From the NCBI GenBank assembly GCA_013388735.1, contig JACAES010000031.1:46020-110019 (forward strand): DNA of 64,000 nt, given 5' to 3'. Below the pieces are notes generated by a model, which was not told the origin of the DNA, searched no databases, and saw only the letters and a list, made by a program, of their open reading frames with translations. The DNA is from Chloroflexota bacterium (GTDB lineage: Bacteria; Chloroflexota; Anaerolineae; Aggregatilineales; Phototrophicaceae). How positions within the stretch are numbered: the stretch's first letter is position 1; each line of letters opens with the position of its first letter. Both the position numbers and the translations under genes were made by a program. Below, one piece after another: positions 30,415 through 38,707 of the stretch.

Positions 30415-32289
30415 ATGACCGATCAATCTACCATGCGGCTGACGATGGCGCAGGCGCTCATTTTGTATCTGACCCGCCAGTATGTAACCCGCGACGGCGT
30501 GGAAAATCCTTTTTTCGCCGGCGTCTGGGGCATCTTCGGGCATGGTGTGGTCGCCGGCATCGGCCAGGCGCTTCAGCAGTACAGCAGTAAAATCCGCTAC
30601 TACCAGTCCCGCAACGAGCAGGCTCAGGTTCATGCGGCGGTAGCCTACGCCAAACATAAAAACCGCCTGCAAACCTTCGTCTGCACATCGTCTATCGGCC
30701 CCGGCGCGACCAACATGATTACCGGCGCGGCAGTAGCGACCGTGAACCGCATCCCGGTGCTGCTGCTGCCGGGGGATATCTTCGCCGAACGGGTGCAGTC
30801 GCCGGTGCTTCAGCAGCTTGAGTCGCCGTATACACAGGACATCAGCGTGAACGACTGTTTTAAGCCGGTGTCGCGTTACTGGGATCGTCTGTACCGGCCA
30901 GAACAGCTTATCACGGCGCTGCCGGAGGCGCTGCGGGTGCTGACTTCACCGGCGGATACCGGCGCGGTAACGCTGGCACTGCCCCAGGACGTGCAGACCT
31001 ACGCATACGATTACCCGGCGGAGATGTTTGAAAAGCGTGTCTGGGTGATTCCGCGCAGCCGACCGGACGTAACGCTGCTGCAAAAGGCCGCTGCGTGGGT
31101 TCGGGAAAGCCGGCAGCCGCTTATCATCGCCGGCGGGGGCGTGCATTACAGCGAGGCCAACGCGGCGCTGCGGGCTTTTGCCGAAAAAACCGGCATCCCG
31201 GTATGCGAAACCCAGGCCGGCAAAGGCTCGCTGAACTACGATCATCCGTTTAACCTGGGCGCGGTCGGCACGACCGGCACCGAAGGCGCGAACATCCTGG
31301 CGCGCGAGGCCGATCTGGTTATCGGCATCGGCACACGCTACAGCGATTTTACGACCGCTTCCAACACGGCCTTCCAGAACCCCGATGTGCGGTTTATCAA
31401 TATCAACGTGGCGGAGTTTGACGCCTACAAACGCGGGGCAGTACCGCTGGTAGGCGATGCGAAAGTGACGCTGGAAGAACTGCTGGCGGCTGTCGGCGAT
31501 TACCGGACGCCGGAGGTTTACCAGGAGCGCGTCCACCGGTATAACCTGGCGTGGGATGCGGAAGTACATCGCATTTACAACCTGGAACACGAACCGCTGT
31601 TGAGCCAGGGCGAGGTCATTGGCATGGTGAACGGCTTCAGCCAGCCGCGGGATGTGCTGCTGTGCGCGGCGGGCAGCCTGCCGGGCGACCTGCATAAACT
31701 GTGGCGGACGCGCGACCCGCGTGGTTATCACCTAGAGTATGGATATTCCTGTATGGGTTACGAGATCGCCGGCGGCATGGGCGTCAAACTGGCCGACCCG
31801 GAGCGCGAAGTCTACGTGATGGTTGGTGATGGCTCGTACCTGATGCTGAACAGCGAAATCGTGACGATGGTTCAGGAAGGCATTAAGGTGGTGATTATCG
31901 TGCTGGATAATCACGGCTTCGCCAGCATCGGCGGGCTTTCCAAGAGCATCGGCAGCGAAGGCTTTGGCACGAAATATCGCTATCGCACCGGCAGCGGCCA
32001 ACTGGACGGCGAAATCCTGCCGGTTGACTTCGCCCAGAACTGCGAAAGCCTGGGCGCACGTGTGTTCCGGGCGAACACACGCGAGGAATTTATGGCGGCG
32101 CTGCAAGCGGCTCAATCCATCGAGAATCGTCCCGTGTGCATCGTGACCGAAGTAGATCGGCGGCAGCGTGTCCCCGGTTACGAGTCGTGGTGGGATGTGG
32201 CTGTGCCAGAAGTATCGGACGACCCGGCGGTGCAGCGGGCGCGCCAGGAATATGAGCTGGGGAAGAAAAAGCAGCGCCACTATCTGTAA
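30415..32289 (+). CDS. iolD: 3D-(3,5/4)-trihydroxycyclohexane-1,2-dione hydrolase
   Basis: Thiamine-diphosphate enzyme that opens the inositol-derived ring to 5-deoxy-glucuronate. 624 residues, standard for IolD. The catalytic Glu is in YYQSRNEQAQVHAAVAYA, followed by STSIGPGATNMITGAA-like residues (here CTSSIGPGATNMITGAAVA). The ThDP/Mg motif is VMVGDGSYLMLNSEIVTMVQ with DNHGFASIGGLS after it. It lies 40 bases after iolB. A short G/C-rich hairpin with a T-run (32301-32326) and a GCGGG/CCCGC palindrome follow in the 82-base gap before iolE, so some transcripts may end here. Confidence 0.96.
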   Translation: MTDQSTMRLTMAQALILYLTRQYVTRDGVENPFFAGVWGIFGHGVVAGIGQALQQYSSKIRYYQSRNEQAQVHAAVAYAKHKNRLQTFVCTSSIGPGATNMITGAAVATVNRIPVLLLPGDIFAERVQSPVLQQLESPYTQDISVNDCFKPVSRYWDRLYRPEQLITALPEALRVLTSPADTGAVTLALPQDVQTYAYDYPAEMFEKRVWVIPRSRPDVTLLQKAAAWVRESRQPLIIAGGGVHYSEANAALRAFAEKTGIPVCETQAGKGSLNYDHPFNLGAVGTTGTEGANILAREADLVIGIGTRYSDFTTASNTAFQNPDVRFININVAEFDAYKRGAVPLVGDAKVTLEELLAAVGDYRTPEVYQERVHRYNLAWDAEVHRIYNLEHEPLLSQGEVIGMVNGFSQPRDVLLCAAGSLPGDLHKLWRTRDPRGYHLEYGYSCMGYEIAGGMGVKLADPEREVYVMVGDGSYLMLNSEIVTMVQEGIKVVIIVLDNHGFASIGGLSKSIGSEGFGTKYRYRTGSGQLDGEILPVDFAQNCESLGARVFRANTREEFMAALQAAQSIENRPVCIVTEVDRRQRVPGYESWWDVAVPEVSDDPAVQRARQEYELGKKKQRHYL

Positions 32290-32300
32290 AGGTTGACACG

Positions 32301-32326
32301 GGGCAGGGGGAGTCGTTGCCCTTTTT
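32301..32326 (+). terminator. Weak internal terminator-like hairpin after iolD
   Basis: GGGCA (32301-32305) pairs with TGCCC (32317-32321), followed directly by TTTTT. Only 5 base pairs. A second small stem, GCGGG/CCCGC, lies at 32337-32354. Possible attenuation inside the iol operon. Confidence 0.35.
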
Positions 32327-32371
32327 GAATCAACAGGCGGGTATTAGTCCCCGCAAAAAGGAAAACCGCTT

Positions 32372-33268
32372 ATGACCATCAAAATCGCCAGCGCCCCGGT
32401 TTCCTGGGGCATCTATGAGTTTGAGGGCATCGAGCCGAAATTTAAGTACGCACAGGTCTTGGACGAGATCGCCGAAACCGGTTATACCGGCACGGAACTG
32501 GGGCCGTATGGCTATCTGCCGACCGAACCGGATGTCCTGCGCGCGGAACTGGACAAACGCGGCTTGCAGCTTCTTTCGGCGTTTGTTCCGGTGCGGCTGG
32601 TAGACGCGAACGCACATGAGGCCGGCGCAGCGGAAGCGTTGAAAGTCGGCAGGCTGCTGGCCGCGCTGGGGGCGCGTTATGTGGTGCTGGCCGACGATAA
32701 CGGCAGCGTGGATGCGCTGGTGAAAACCGCCGGCCAGCGTTCCGGGTCGAAGCTAGGCCCGGCGGAATGGGATGTGTTCGCCGCCGGGGTGAACCTGGTC
32801 GCGCGGCGGATTCATGAGGAACTGGGCCTGGGCGTGGTATTTCACCATCACTGCGCCGGTTATGTGGAAACCCCGGATGAAACGCGCGAACTGCTGGCGC
32901 GCACCGACGCGGCGCTGGTCGGCCTGTGCCTGGATACCGGCCACTGGCACTACGCGGGCGGCGACGCGGTAGCCTGCGTGCAAGAATTTGGTGAGCGTGT
33001 ACGCTATCTGCATCTGAAGGATTGCAGCGCGCCGATTGCTGCCGACTGCCGCGCGCAGAGCAAGGATTATTTCCAGGCGGTGGCTGCCGGCGTCTTCTGC
33101 CCGCTGGGTCAGGGCGAAGTGGACTTCGCTGGCGTCATTCGGGAGATGCAGGCGCTCGGTTATGATGGCTGGGCGATTGTCGAGCAGGACGTCCTGACGG
33201 ATGACCCTGGCCTGCCGAAGCGATATTCCCAGGCCAACCGGGATTACCTGAAAAGCCTGGGACTGTAG
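32372..33268 (+). CDS. iolE: Inosose dehydratase
   Basis: Dehydrates 2-keto-myo-inositol to the IolD substrate. 298 residues in a xylose isomerase-like TIM barrel. Matches to IolE: APVSWGIYEFEG at the N-terminus, the metal-binding region GVVFHHHCAGYVETPDET, GLCLDTGHWHYAGGDAV, RYLHLKDC, and WAIVEQDVL near the end. 82 bases after iolD, 9 bases before the dehydrogenase gene. Confidence 0.95.
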   Translation: MTIKIASAPVSWGIYEFEGIEPKFKYAQVLDEIAETGYTGTELGPYGYLPTEPDVLRAELDKRGLQLLSAFVPVRLVDANAHEAGAAEALKVGRLLAALGARYVVLADDNGSVDALVKTAGQRSGSKLGPAEWDVFAAGVNLVARRIHEELGLGVVFHHHCAGYVETPDETRELLARTDAALVGLCLDTGHWHYAGGDAVACVQEFGERVRYLHLKDCSAPIAADCRAQSKDYFQAVAAGVFCPLGQGEVDFAGVIREMQALGYDGWAIVEQDVLTDDPGLPKRYSQANRDYLKSLGL

Positions 33269-33277
33269 GGGGACAGT

Positions 33278-34288
33278 ATGTCGAAGACGATACGTTTAGG
33301 ATTGGTCGGGACCGGGCGCATCGGGCAGATTCACGCCCGGACGCTCAAACAGACGGTACCCGGCGCCGAACTGGTTGCCGTCACCGATGTGAACCTGGAC
33401 TCGGCGCGGTCGTGCGCGGCGGCCTATGGCATCGGGCAGGTGGCGGACGATTACCGCCGGCTGCTGGATGACAAAACCATTGAGGCGGTCGTGATCTGTT
33501 CCAGCACCGATACCCATGCGCCGTTCATCACCCAGGCGGCGGAGGCGGGCAAACACATCTTCTGCGAAAAGCCCATCGCCGCCGACCTGGACATCATTGA
33601 CGCCGCGCTGTCTGCCGTCGAACGAGCCGGCGTGAAGCTGATGCTCGGTTTTAACCGCCGGTTTGACGCCAATCACCAGCGCATTAAACGGGCGATTGAA
33701 GGCGGCGAAATCGGCACGCCGCATCTGCTGCACATCATCAGCCGCGATCCCTCGCCGCCGCCGGTGGAATATGTTCGCGTTTCCGGCGGCATGTTCTTCG
33801 ATATGACCATCCACGATTTTGATATGGCGCGTTTTTTGCTGGGCGAGGTGGATGAGGTATACGCGGCGGCGGGCGTGATGGTTGACCCGCGCATCGGCGA
33901 AGCGGGGGACATTGATACCGCCGTCGTGACGCTGAAGTTTAAAAACGGCGCTGTCGGCACGATTGACAACAGCCGCCAGGCGGTTTATGGCTACGATCAG
34001 CGTGTGGAAGTTTTTGGCAGCAAGGGTTCGGCCAGAAGCGATAACCTGTATCCCAACGCCGTCACCTTCAGCACGGCGCAGACGGTTTCACGCGATCTGC
34101 CGCTGAACTTTTTCCTGGAACGTTACCTGCCGTCCTACCAGGCCGAAATGGAAGCGTTCGTCCGTGCCCTGCTGGATGATAAGCCAATGCCTGTTGGCGG
34201 AACGGATGGCCGCGCGCCGGTGGTGATCGCTATAGCGGCGCTGCGGTCTTACCGGGAAAACCGCCCGGTGAAAATCGCTGAGGTATAA
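33278..34288 (+). CDS. iolG: Inositol 2-dehydrogenase (Gfo/Idh/MocA family)
   Basis: NAD-dependent first step, myo-inositol to 2-keto-myo-inositol. 336 residues. Rossmann motif GLVGTGRIGQIHARTL, the family motif CEKPIAADL with the catalytic Lys, MLGFNRRFDANHQRIKRAI, and the IolG-type GMFFDMTIHDFDMARFLLG with the catalytic Asp-x-x-x-His. Within the iol cluster this is the expected inositol dehydrogenase rather than another Gfo/Idh enzyme. It ends the cluster; iolA, iolJ, a transporter and a regulator are not seen in the next genes. Confidence 0.92.
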   Translation: MSKTIRLGLVGTGRIGQIHARTLKQTVPGAELVAVTDVNLDSARSCAAAYGIGQVADDYRRLLDDKTIEAVVICSSTDTHAPFITQAAEAGKHIFCEKPIAADLDIIDAALSAVERAGVKLMLGFNRRFDANHQRIKRAIEGGEIGTPHLLHIISRDPSPPPVEYVRVSGGMFFDMTIHDFDMARFLLGEVDEVYAAAGVMVDPRIGEAGDIDTAVVTLKFKNGAVGTIDNSRQAVYGYDQRVEVFGSKGSARSDNLYPNAVTFSTAQTVSRDLPLNFFLERYLPSYQAEMEAFVRALLDDKPMPVGGTDGRAPVVIAIAALRSYRENRPVKIAEV

Positions 34289-34402
34289 ACATTTCGAGGA
34301 TGGTGCGCTGGCGGCGAAAATTGTAGACTTTATCAGCGGGTAGTGGGTGGATTAATTGAACGCTGGCCGAAAACCTGGAGCCGCGGGTTTTAGTCAAAAT
34401 AA

Positions 34403-34435
34403 ACCGGGCGCGGGGATATTTCGCCCGCGCCCGGT
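34403..34435 (-). terminator. Rho-independent terminator of the sulfur operon
   Basis: A perfect 12-bp stem, ACCGGGCGCGGG (34403-34414) with CCCGCGCCCGGT (34424-34435), and a 9-base loop. On the minus strand the stem runs into TTTATTTT, a proper T-tract for the operon that ends at 34475. Confidence 0.8.
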
Positions 34436-34474
34436 CGTTTCGCCGACACACGGTCAGCACTTTTTACCGCCCCC

Positions 34475-34672
34475 TCAAAGACTGACCCCGGAGGATACCG
34501 GCAGCGACGAGGCGCTGCTGCCTCCGCTGCCCTTGACGGCGATGGTCGGCAGGCGTTTTTTGACATGTCGGTTGCCGCAGAGGGGGCAAACGACCGACTC
34601 AACCTCGCTGAATTTTACGCGCTTGTCAAACGTCCGCCCACAGCCGGGGCAGTCAAATTCATAAATCGGCAT
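34475..34672 (-). CDS. FmdB-type zinc ribbon protein
   Basis: 65 residues. MPIYEFDCPGCGRTFDKRV with a second pair VVCPLCGNRHVKK is the four-Cys zinc ribbon of the FmdB putative regulatory family; the tail is Ser/Gly-rich. Such proteins are common small partners, of unproven function. It is the last gene of the operon led by the rhodanese at 37618, 9 bases after DUF302, and is followed by a strong terminator. Confidence 0.85.
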   Translation of the reverse strand: MPIYEFDCPGCGRTFDKRVKFSEVESVVCPLCGNRHVKKRLPTIAVKGSGGSSASSLPVSSGVSL

Positions 34673-34681
34673 GGTTCAGGT

Positions 34682-35089
34682 TTACTCCTTAAGTTTAGCG
34701 ATGACTCGTTCGAGGCGCTGGCGGGCTTCAGCCGCCACCGCGTCCAATTCCGGGTAAGGCAGCACGCTTGCCATCATCATTGGGTCAATGATGCCCACTT
34801 CAATCGTTTCATCATCCATCTGCGAGACGGTGACGTTGCATGGCAGCAGCAGCCCGATCTGCGGCACGGCGCTTAAGGCACGGTGAGCCAGCGGTGGGTT
34901 GCACGCGCCGAGGATTTTGTATGGCCGAAAGTCCACGTCGAGTTTTTTCTTCATCGTGTCTTTGACGTCAATTTCGGTCAGCACGCCGAAACCTTCGCTT
35001 TTGAGGGCGTCCGTCACCCGCGCCAGCGCGGTGTCAAAGTCTGCCTTGAGGTGAACACTCAGGCCGAGGGTTGGGGTGGTGTTTTCCAT
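34682..35089 (-). CDS. DUF302 domain protein
   Basis: 135 residues, cytoplasmic. Typical DUF302 layout: FDTALARVTDALKSEGFGVLTEIDVKDTMKKKL, then YKILGACNPPLAHRAL, LPCNVTV and EVGIIDP. The Cys in GACNPP is the one often conserved. Its biochemical role is not established; here it lies in a persulfide-metabolism operon, 14 bases after the dioxygenase-rhodanese gene, a context seen elsewhere for this family. Confidence 0.85.
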   Translation of the reverse strand: MENTTPTLGLSVHLKADFDTALARVTDALKSEGFGVLTEIDVKDTMKKKLDVDFRPYKILGACNPPLAHRALSAVPQIGLLLPCNVTVSQMDDETIEVGIIDPMMMASVLPYPELDAVAAEARQRLERVIAKLKE

Positions 35090-35103
35090 GATCGAAATCC
35101 TTA

Positions 35104-36495
35104 TCAGCGTTCCAGGGGCAGGCCGCTCTGCATCCAGCCAAGCGTGCCGCCCAGGATATTGTAAATTGTCTCGAAGCCCTTTTGCCCCAGCAGCGCCGCC
35201 GCCGACTGGCTGCGTGAACCGGTCGCGCAGATGATGGCGGTTGGTGTGGCCGGGTCAAGTTCATCTACCCGACGGCTGAGATCGCCCAGCGGAATGAGCA
35301 GCGCGCCGGGAACATGCCCCTGAGCGTATTCCCAGGTTTCGCGTACATCAATCACGACCGGGCGGCTGCCGTTGCCGTTCTGGAGCAGATCGTTGAGTTC
35401 CAGCGGTTCGATGTCGCGCACGTCGCCGGCAGTCACCGGCAGCCCCATCGCCTTCCAGGTCGCCAGCCCATCGGCCAGATAGCCCGCAATATTGTCGTAG
35501 CCGACGCGGGCCAGGGCATATACCACGCGGCGGTAGTCGGTCACGTCGGCCAGCATCAGCACCACCGGCAGATCAGACGGCAGCACGAAACCAACACGGT
35601 TGCTCAACTGGTCGTCGGCTTCCAGATGCACCGAACCGGGGATATGCTCGGCCTTGTAAGCGGCTTTCGGGCGCGTGTCCAGCAGCGCCGCGCCCTGGCG
35701 GAAATGGCGAACAGCTTCCTGCACCGTCAGCGGACGCGGGGCAGTGTCGCCCAGCGGACGCGGGCCGCGCCGGTTGATCTGTTTGATGCGTTTGTGGTTG
35801 CCCGGTTGTTCCGGCAGATCGCTGGTCGCGTATTCGACGAACGCTTCCCGCTCGCGTGGGGCCAGCGCCGGATTGTTATGCCGCTCAAAGCCGATGGTTG
35901 AGACGCGCACCGATCCCATCGCCTTGCCGCACAGCGACCCCGCGCCATGCCCCGGATAAACCAGAATGCCATCATTGAGGGGCAGCAGTTGGTGGTGAAT
36001 GGTGTCGTGCATGTGTCCGGCCAGTTCGCGTGCCGCTTCGATGCCCACCAGGTCAGGCCGCCCTACATCGCCGACGAACAGCGTGTCGCCGGTCAGCGCC
36101 ATCCAGGGGTCTTGCGAGCGGGTGGTGTCGGCCACCAGCAGGGTAATGCTTTCTGGCGTGTGGCCGGGGGTATGGCGCACGTGCAGCCGCACGTTTCCTA
36201 AAGCGACCACATCGCCATCCTTCAATGTCTGATGTTCAAACTCCGCGCCGGCGGATTCGTGCAGGCAGATGGCCGCGCCGGTTCGCTGCGCCAGATCAGT
36301 ATTGCCGGAAACGTGGTCGGCGTGCAGATGTGTTTCGATGATATGGGTGATCGTCAGGCCGCGTTCCGATGCGGCGTCCAGGTATTTCTGCACGTCACGG
36401 TCGGGGTCTATAACGGCGGCAGTGCCCGCGCCCTCGCAGCCGACCAGATAAGAAGCGCAGCCCAGGCCGTCAATGAAAAACTGCTGGATATACAT
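35104..36495 (-). CDS. Persulfide dioxygenase-rhodanese fusion (CstB-like)
   Basis: 463 residues. The N-terminal 250 are an ETHE1-like metallo-beta-lactamase domain: THLHADHVSGN, HTPGHTPES, LTGDTLFVGDVGRPDL and VYPGHGAGS. Two rhodanese domains follow. The first (about 265-355) has no active-site Cys (VVLMLADVTDYRR), so it is a pseudo-domain; the second (about 365-460) has the loop ICATGSRSQS. This matches the MBL-pseudorhodanese-rhodanese order of CstB, which oxidises low-molecular-weight persulfides to thiosulfate/sulfite with O2. Neighbours agree: sulfite exporter upstream, single rhodanese first in the operon. Confidence 0.92.
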   Translation of the reverse strand: MYIQQFFIDGLGCASYLVGCEGAGTAAVIDPDRDVQKYLDAASERGLTITHIIETHLHADHVSGNTDLAQRTGAAICLHESAGAEFEHQTLKDGDVVALGNVRLHVRHTPGHTPESITLLVADTTRSQDPWMALTGDTLFVGDVGRPDLVGIEAARELAGHMHDTIHHQLLPLNDGILVYPGHGAGSLCGKAMGSVRVSTIGFERHNNPALAPREREAFVEYATSDLPEQPGNHKRIKQINRRGPRPLGDTAPRPLTVQEAVRHFRQGAALLDTRPKAAYKAEHIPGSVHLEADDQLSNRVGFVLPSDLPVVLMLADVTDYRRVVYALARVGYDNIAGYLADGLATWKAMGLPVTAGDVRDIEPLELNDLLQNGNGSRPVVIDVRETWEYAQGHVPGALLIPLGDLSRRVDELDPATPTAIICATGSRSQSAAALLGQKGFETIYNILGGTLGWMQSGLPLER

Positions 36496-36509
36496 CGTCT
36501 TTCACCTCG

Positions 36510-37271
36510 CTATACCAGTTTAGGTAAATTGTCATACAGTAAAAAAATCGCCAGCGCGATCACGAATACAGCAAAAACACGGCGCAGGTGGCCGGGGTTC
36601 AGATGTTTCGCCATCTGCGCTCCGGCGAACGTCCCGGCCAGCCCGGCCAGGACGAAAATCGCAATCAGGGTTATGTCCAGCGGCACGCCGCTGACATGGC
36701 CGAGAAAACCCGCCAGGCTGTTCATGGCGATGACCACCAGCGATGTGCCAACCGCCTGATGAAACGGCAGGCCGACCAGCATCACCAGCGCCGGGACGAT
36801 CAGAAAACCGCCGCCGACCCCTAGTATTCCCGTCAGCAGACCGACTGCCGCGCCGCTCAAAACCACTTTTCCGACGGCCAGTTCAGCCGGCTGGCGCGCG
36901 TCCCGCTCCGGTTGGCGACGGGCGATCAGCAGCGCCCCGACGGCTAACATCAACACGGCGAAAGCCACCAGCAGCATGGGTGGCGAAAACAGCTTCGACA
37001 GCCCGGCAGACAGGTACGAAACGATCATGCCGGCGCTGCCAAAAATCAGCGCCACCCGCCAGTTGAGCGTTCCCTGCATCCGGTGGAAAAACGCCCCCAG
37101 CAGGCTGTTCGCGCCGACAATCGCCAGCGAAGTCGTGATGGCGGCCTGCGGGCTTTGCCCGACCAGATACACCAGCGCCGGGACGGTCAGGATCGAACCG
37201 CCGCCGCCAAGCATACCGAGCGACGCGCCGATGCCGAAACCCAATCCCAGGTTAAGCAGCAGCACCTCCAT
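36510..37271 (-). CDS. TauE/SafE family sulfite/anion exporter
   Basis: 253 residues, about eight membrane helices in two related halves. Each half opens with the family Gly-rich motif: GASLGMLGGGGSILTVPALV near the N-terminus and LTGILGVGGGFLIVPALVML in the second half. It probably exports sulfite or a related sulfur anion generated by the dioxygenase encoded next. Two bases after the rhodanese gene, 14 bases before the CstB-like gene. Confidence 0.92.
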   Translation of the reverse strand: MEVLLLNLGLGFGIGASLGMLGGGGSILTVPALVYLVGQSPQAAITTSLAIVGANSLLGAFFHRMQGTLNWRVALIFGSAGMIVSYLSAGLSKLFSPPMLLVAFAVLMLAVGALLIARRQPERDARQPAELAVGKVVLSGAAVGLLTGILGVGGGFLIVPALVMLVGLPFHQAVGTSLVVIAMNSLAGFLGHVSGVPLDITLIAIFVLAGLAGTFAGAQMAKHLNPGHLRRVFAVFVIALAIFLLYDNLPKLV

Positions 37272-37273
37272 TT

Positions 37274-37618
37274 TCAGCCTTTCCTGATCGCATAACCGGC
37301 CTGTTCCCAGGCGATCATGCCGCCGCGTATGTTGAGCGCGTTAAACCCGGCATTCTGCAACTGACGGGCTGCCGTGCCGCTGCGCGCCCCTGATCGGCAG
37401 ATGCAGAGAATTTCGCGGTCTTTGGGCAGTTCGTTCATGCGGGCAGTTAATTCGTGCAGGGGGATGAGTTTTGCGCCGGGGATATAACCGGCCTTAAATT
37501 CCTGCGGCTGGCGCACATCCAGCAAAAACACCGGCTGGCCGCTTTCCAATCGCGTTCTGGCTTCGGCGGTGCTGATGGCGGTGGTGGCTGTCCTGAACAG
37601 CGATTTCAACAGGCTCAT
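37274..37618 (-). CDS. Single-domain rhodanese
   Basis: 114 residues. LLDVRQPQEFKAGYIPGA and the active-site loop CRSGARS, with LNIRGGMIAWEQAGYAI at the end, identify a thiosulfate or persulfide sulfurtransferase. First gene of the five-gene sulfur operon, transcribed away from a LysR regulator whose intergenic region contains an inverted repeat. Confidence 0.9.
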   Translation of the reverse strand: MSLLKSLFRTATTAISTAEARTRLESGQPVFLLDVRQPQEFKAGYIPGAKLIPLHELTARMNELPKDREILCICRSGARSGTAARQLQNAGFNALNIRGGMIAWEQAGYAIRKG

Positions 37619-37693
37619 GGTGGCAGTATCCTTAAAGCTCGTTATACGTTCGGACTATAGCGGAAATCGCCCTTATGCAGTTAGGCGCAATCC

Positions 37694-37711
37694 CTTATAA
37701 TGTGACATAAG
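37694..37711. promoter_or_regulatory. Inverted repeat between the sulfur operon and its LysR regulator
   Basis: CTTAT (37694-37698), 8 bases, ATAAG (37707-37711). It overlaps a TATAAT at 37696-37701 that could be the -10 of the regulator gene, so binding here would allow autorepression. Size and position fit a LysR-type site. Confidence 0.45.
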
Positions 37712-37741
37712 ATTCGGCTAATATCTTGCTGAGATGACATC

Positions 37742-38707
37742 GTGCTTGACTTATACAAACTCCAGATTTTTTTAGCGGTCGTACAGGAAGGCAGTTTCAG
37801 CGCGGCGGGCGAGCGCCTGTACATCACGCAGTCCGCGGTCAGCCAGCACATTAAAGACCTGGAAGCCAGCCTGGGCAGGCCGCTTTTCCAGCGTGGCTGG
37901 CGGGGTGTCACGCTCACGCAGGAGGGCGAAATTCTGCACCGTTACGCGCGCCAGATTTTTGCCCTGGTGGCTGAGGCGGAAAACGCCCTGACCGACATCG
38001 AGCAGGTCAGCGGAGGGCGCGTGAGCATCGGCGCGACCCCTGGCGCGGCCATTTATCTCGCGCCGGACTGGGTACAGCGTTTCCGCGCCCGCTACCCGCA
38101 GATCACGGTCGCTCTGCAAACGGGTTTGACGGCGCAGATTGTCGCCGAAGTGCTGGCCCGCCGGCTTGACGTGGGTTTCATCGAAGGCGAACTGGAATCG
38201 TTCCGCCAGCCGCGCCTGGAGTCGTTAGCGTTGCAAGAAGTCGAGCAGGTGGTTATTGTTGGATTTAAACATCCCTGGTGGGAGCGGTCATCGGCGGGCA
38301 TCCACGAACTGCACCGCCAGTCATTTATCGTCCGCCCGCCGAACAGCCAGTCGCGTATTTGGCTGGATGAGACACTGCGCGTTTACGGGGTCGAGCCGGT
38401 CATCGGTGCGGAGTTCGATAACCTGGAATCGATCAAACGCGCCGTCATCGCCGGGATGTGCCTGGCTGTGCTGCCGCCTTACGTGGTGCGGGATGAAGTC
38501 AACCAGGGGCTGCTGCATGTGGTCACACTGGATGGGCAGCCCCTTCGACGGACATTAAGGCTGATATGGGATCGTGACATCCACTTTGCGCCGATTACGC
38601 GCGCTTTTATAGAATCCCTGAGCGGTGATTATCCCACTATAAACACTTTAAAGACTATTCGTGATCTACCGGATTCTCAAGACGGAAGCCATGTCCCCGG
38701 ACGGTGA
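37742..38707 (+). CDS. LysR-family transcriptional regulator
   Basis: 321 residues. The N-terminal winged helix LYKLQIFLAVVQEGSFSAAG with ITQSAVSQHIKDLEASLGRPLF is typical; the rest is a periplasmic-binding-like effector domain (VSIGATPGAAIYLAPDW, IKRAVIAGMCLAVLPPYVV). It resembles the CysL/CbbR group. The start is GTG at 37742. Divergent from the sulfur operon, it is the probable regulator, sensing an unknown sulfur compound. Its last 53 bases overlap the end of the convergent FHA gene. Confidence 0.9.
   Translation: MLDLYKLQIFLAVVQEGSFSAAGERLYITQSAVSQHIKDLEASLGRPLFQRGWRGVTLTQEGEILHRYARQIFALVAEAENALTDIEQVSGGRVSIGATPGAAIYLAPDWVQRFRARYPQITVALQTGLTAQIVAEVLARRLDVGFIEGELESFRQPRLESLALQEVEQVVIVGFKHPWWERSSAGIHELHRQSFIVRPPNSQSRIWLDETLRVYGVEPVIGAEFDNLESIKRAVIAGMCLAVLPPYVVRDEVNQGLLHVVTLDGQPLRRTLRLIWDRDIHFAPITRAFIESLSGDYPTINTLKTIRDLPDSQDGSHVPGR

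Noticed and set aside
34364..34391. AAAACC/GGTTTT stem as a terminator for iolG
   Set aside because: Only 6 base pairs with a mostly A/T stem base and no following T-run; the strong hairpin at 34403-34435 is oriented for the opposite strand.
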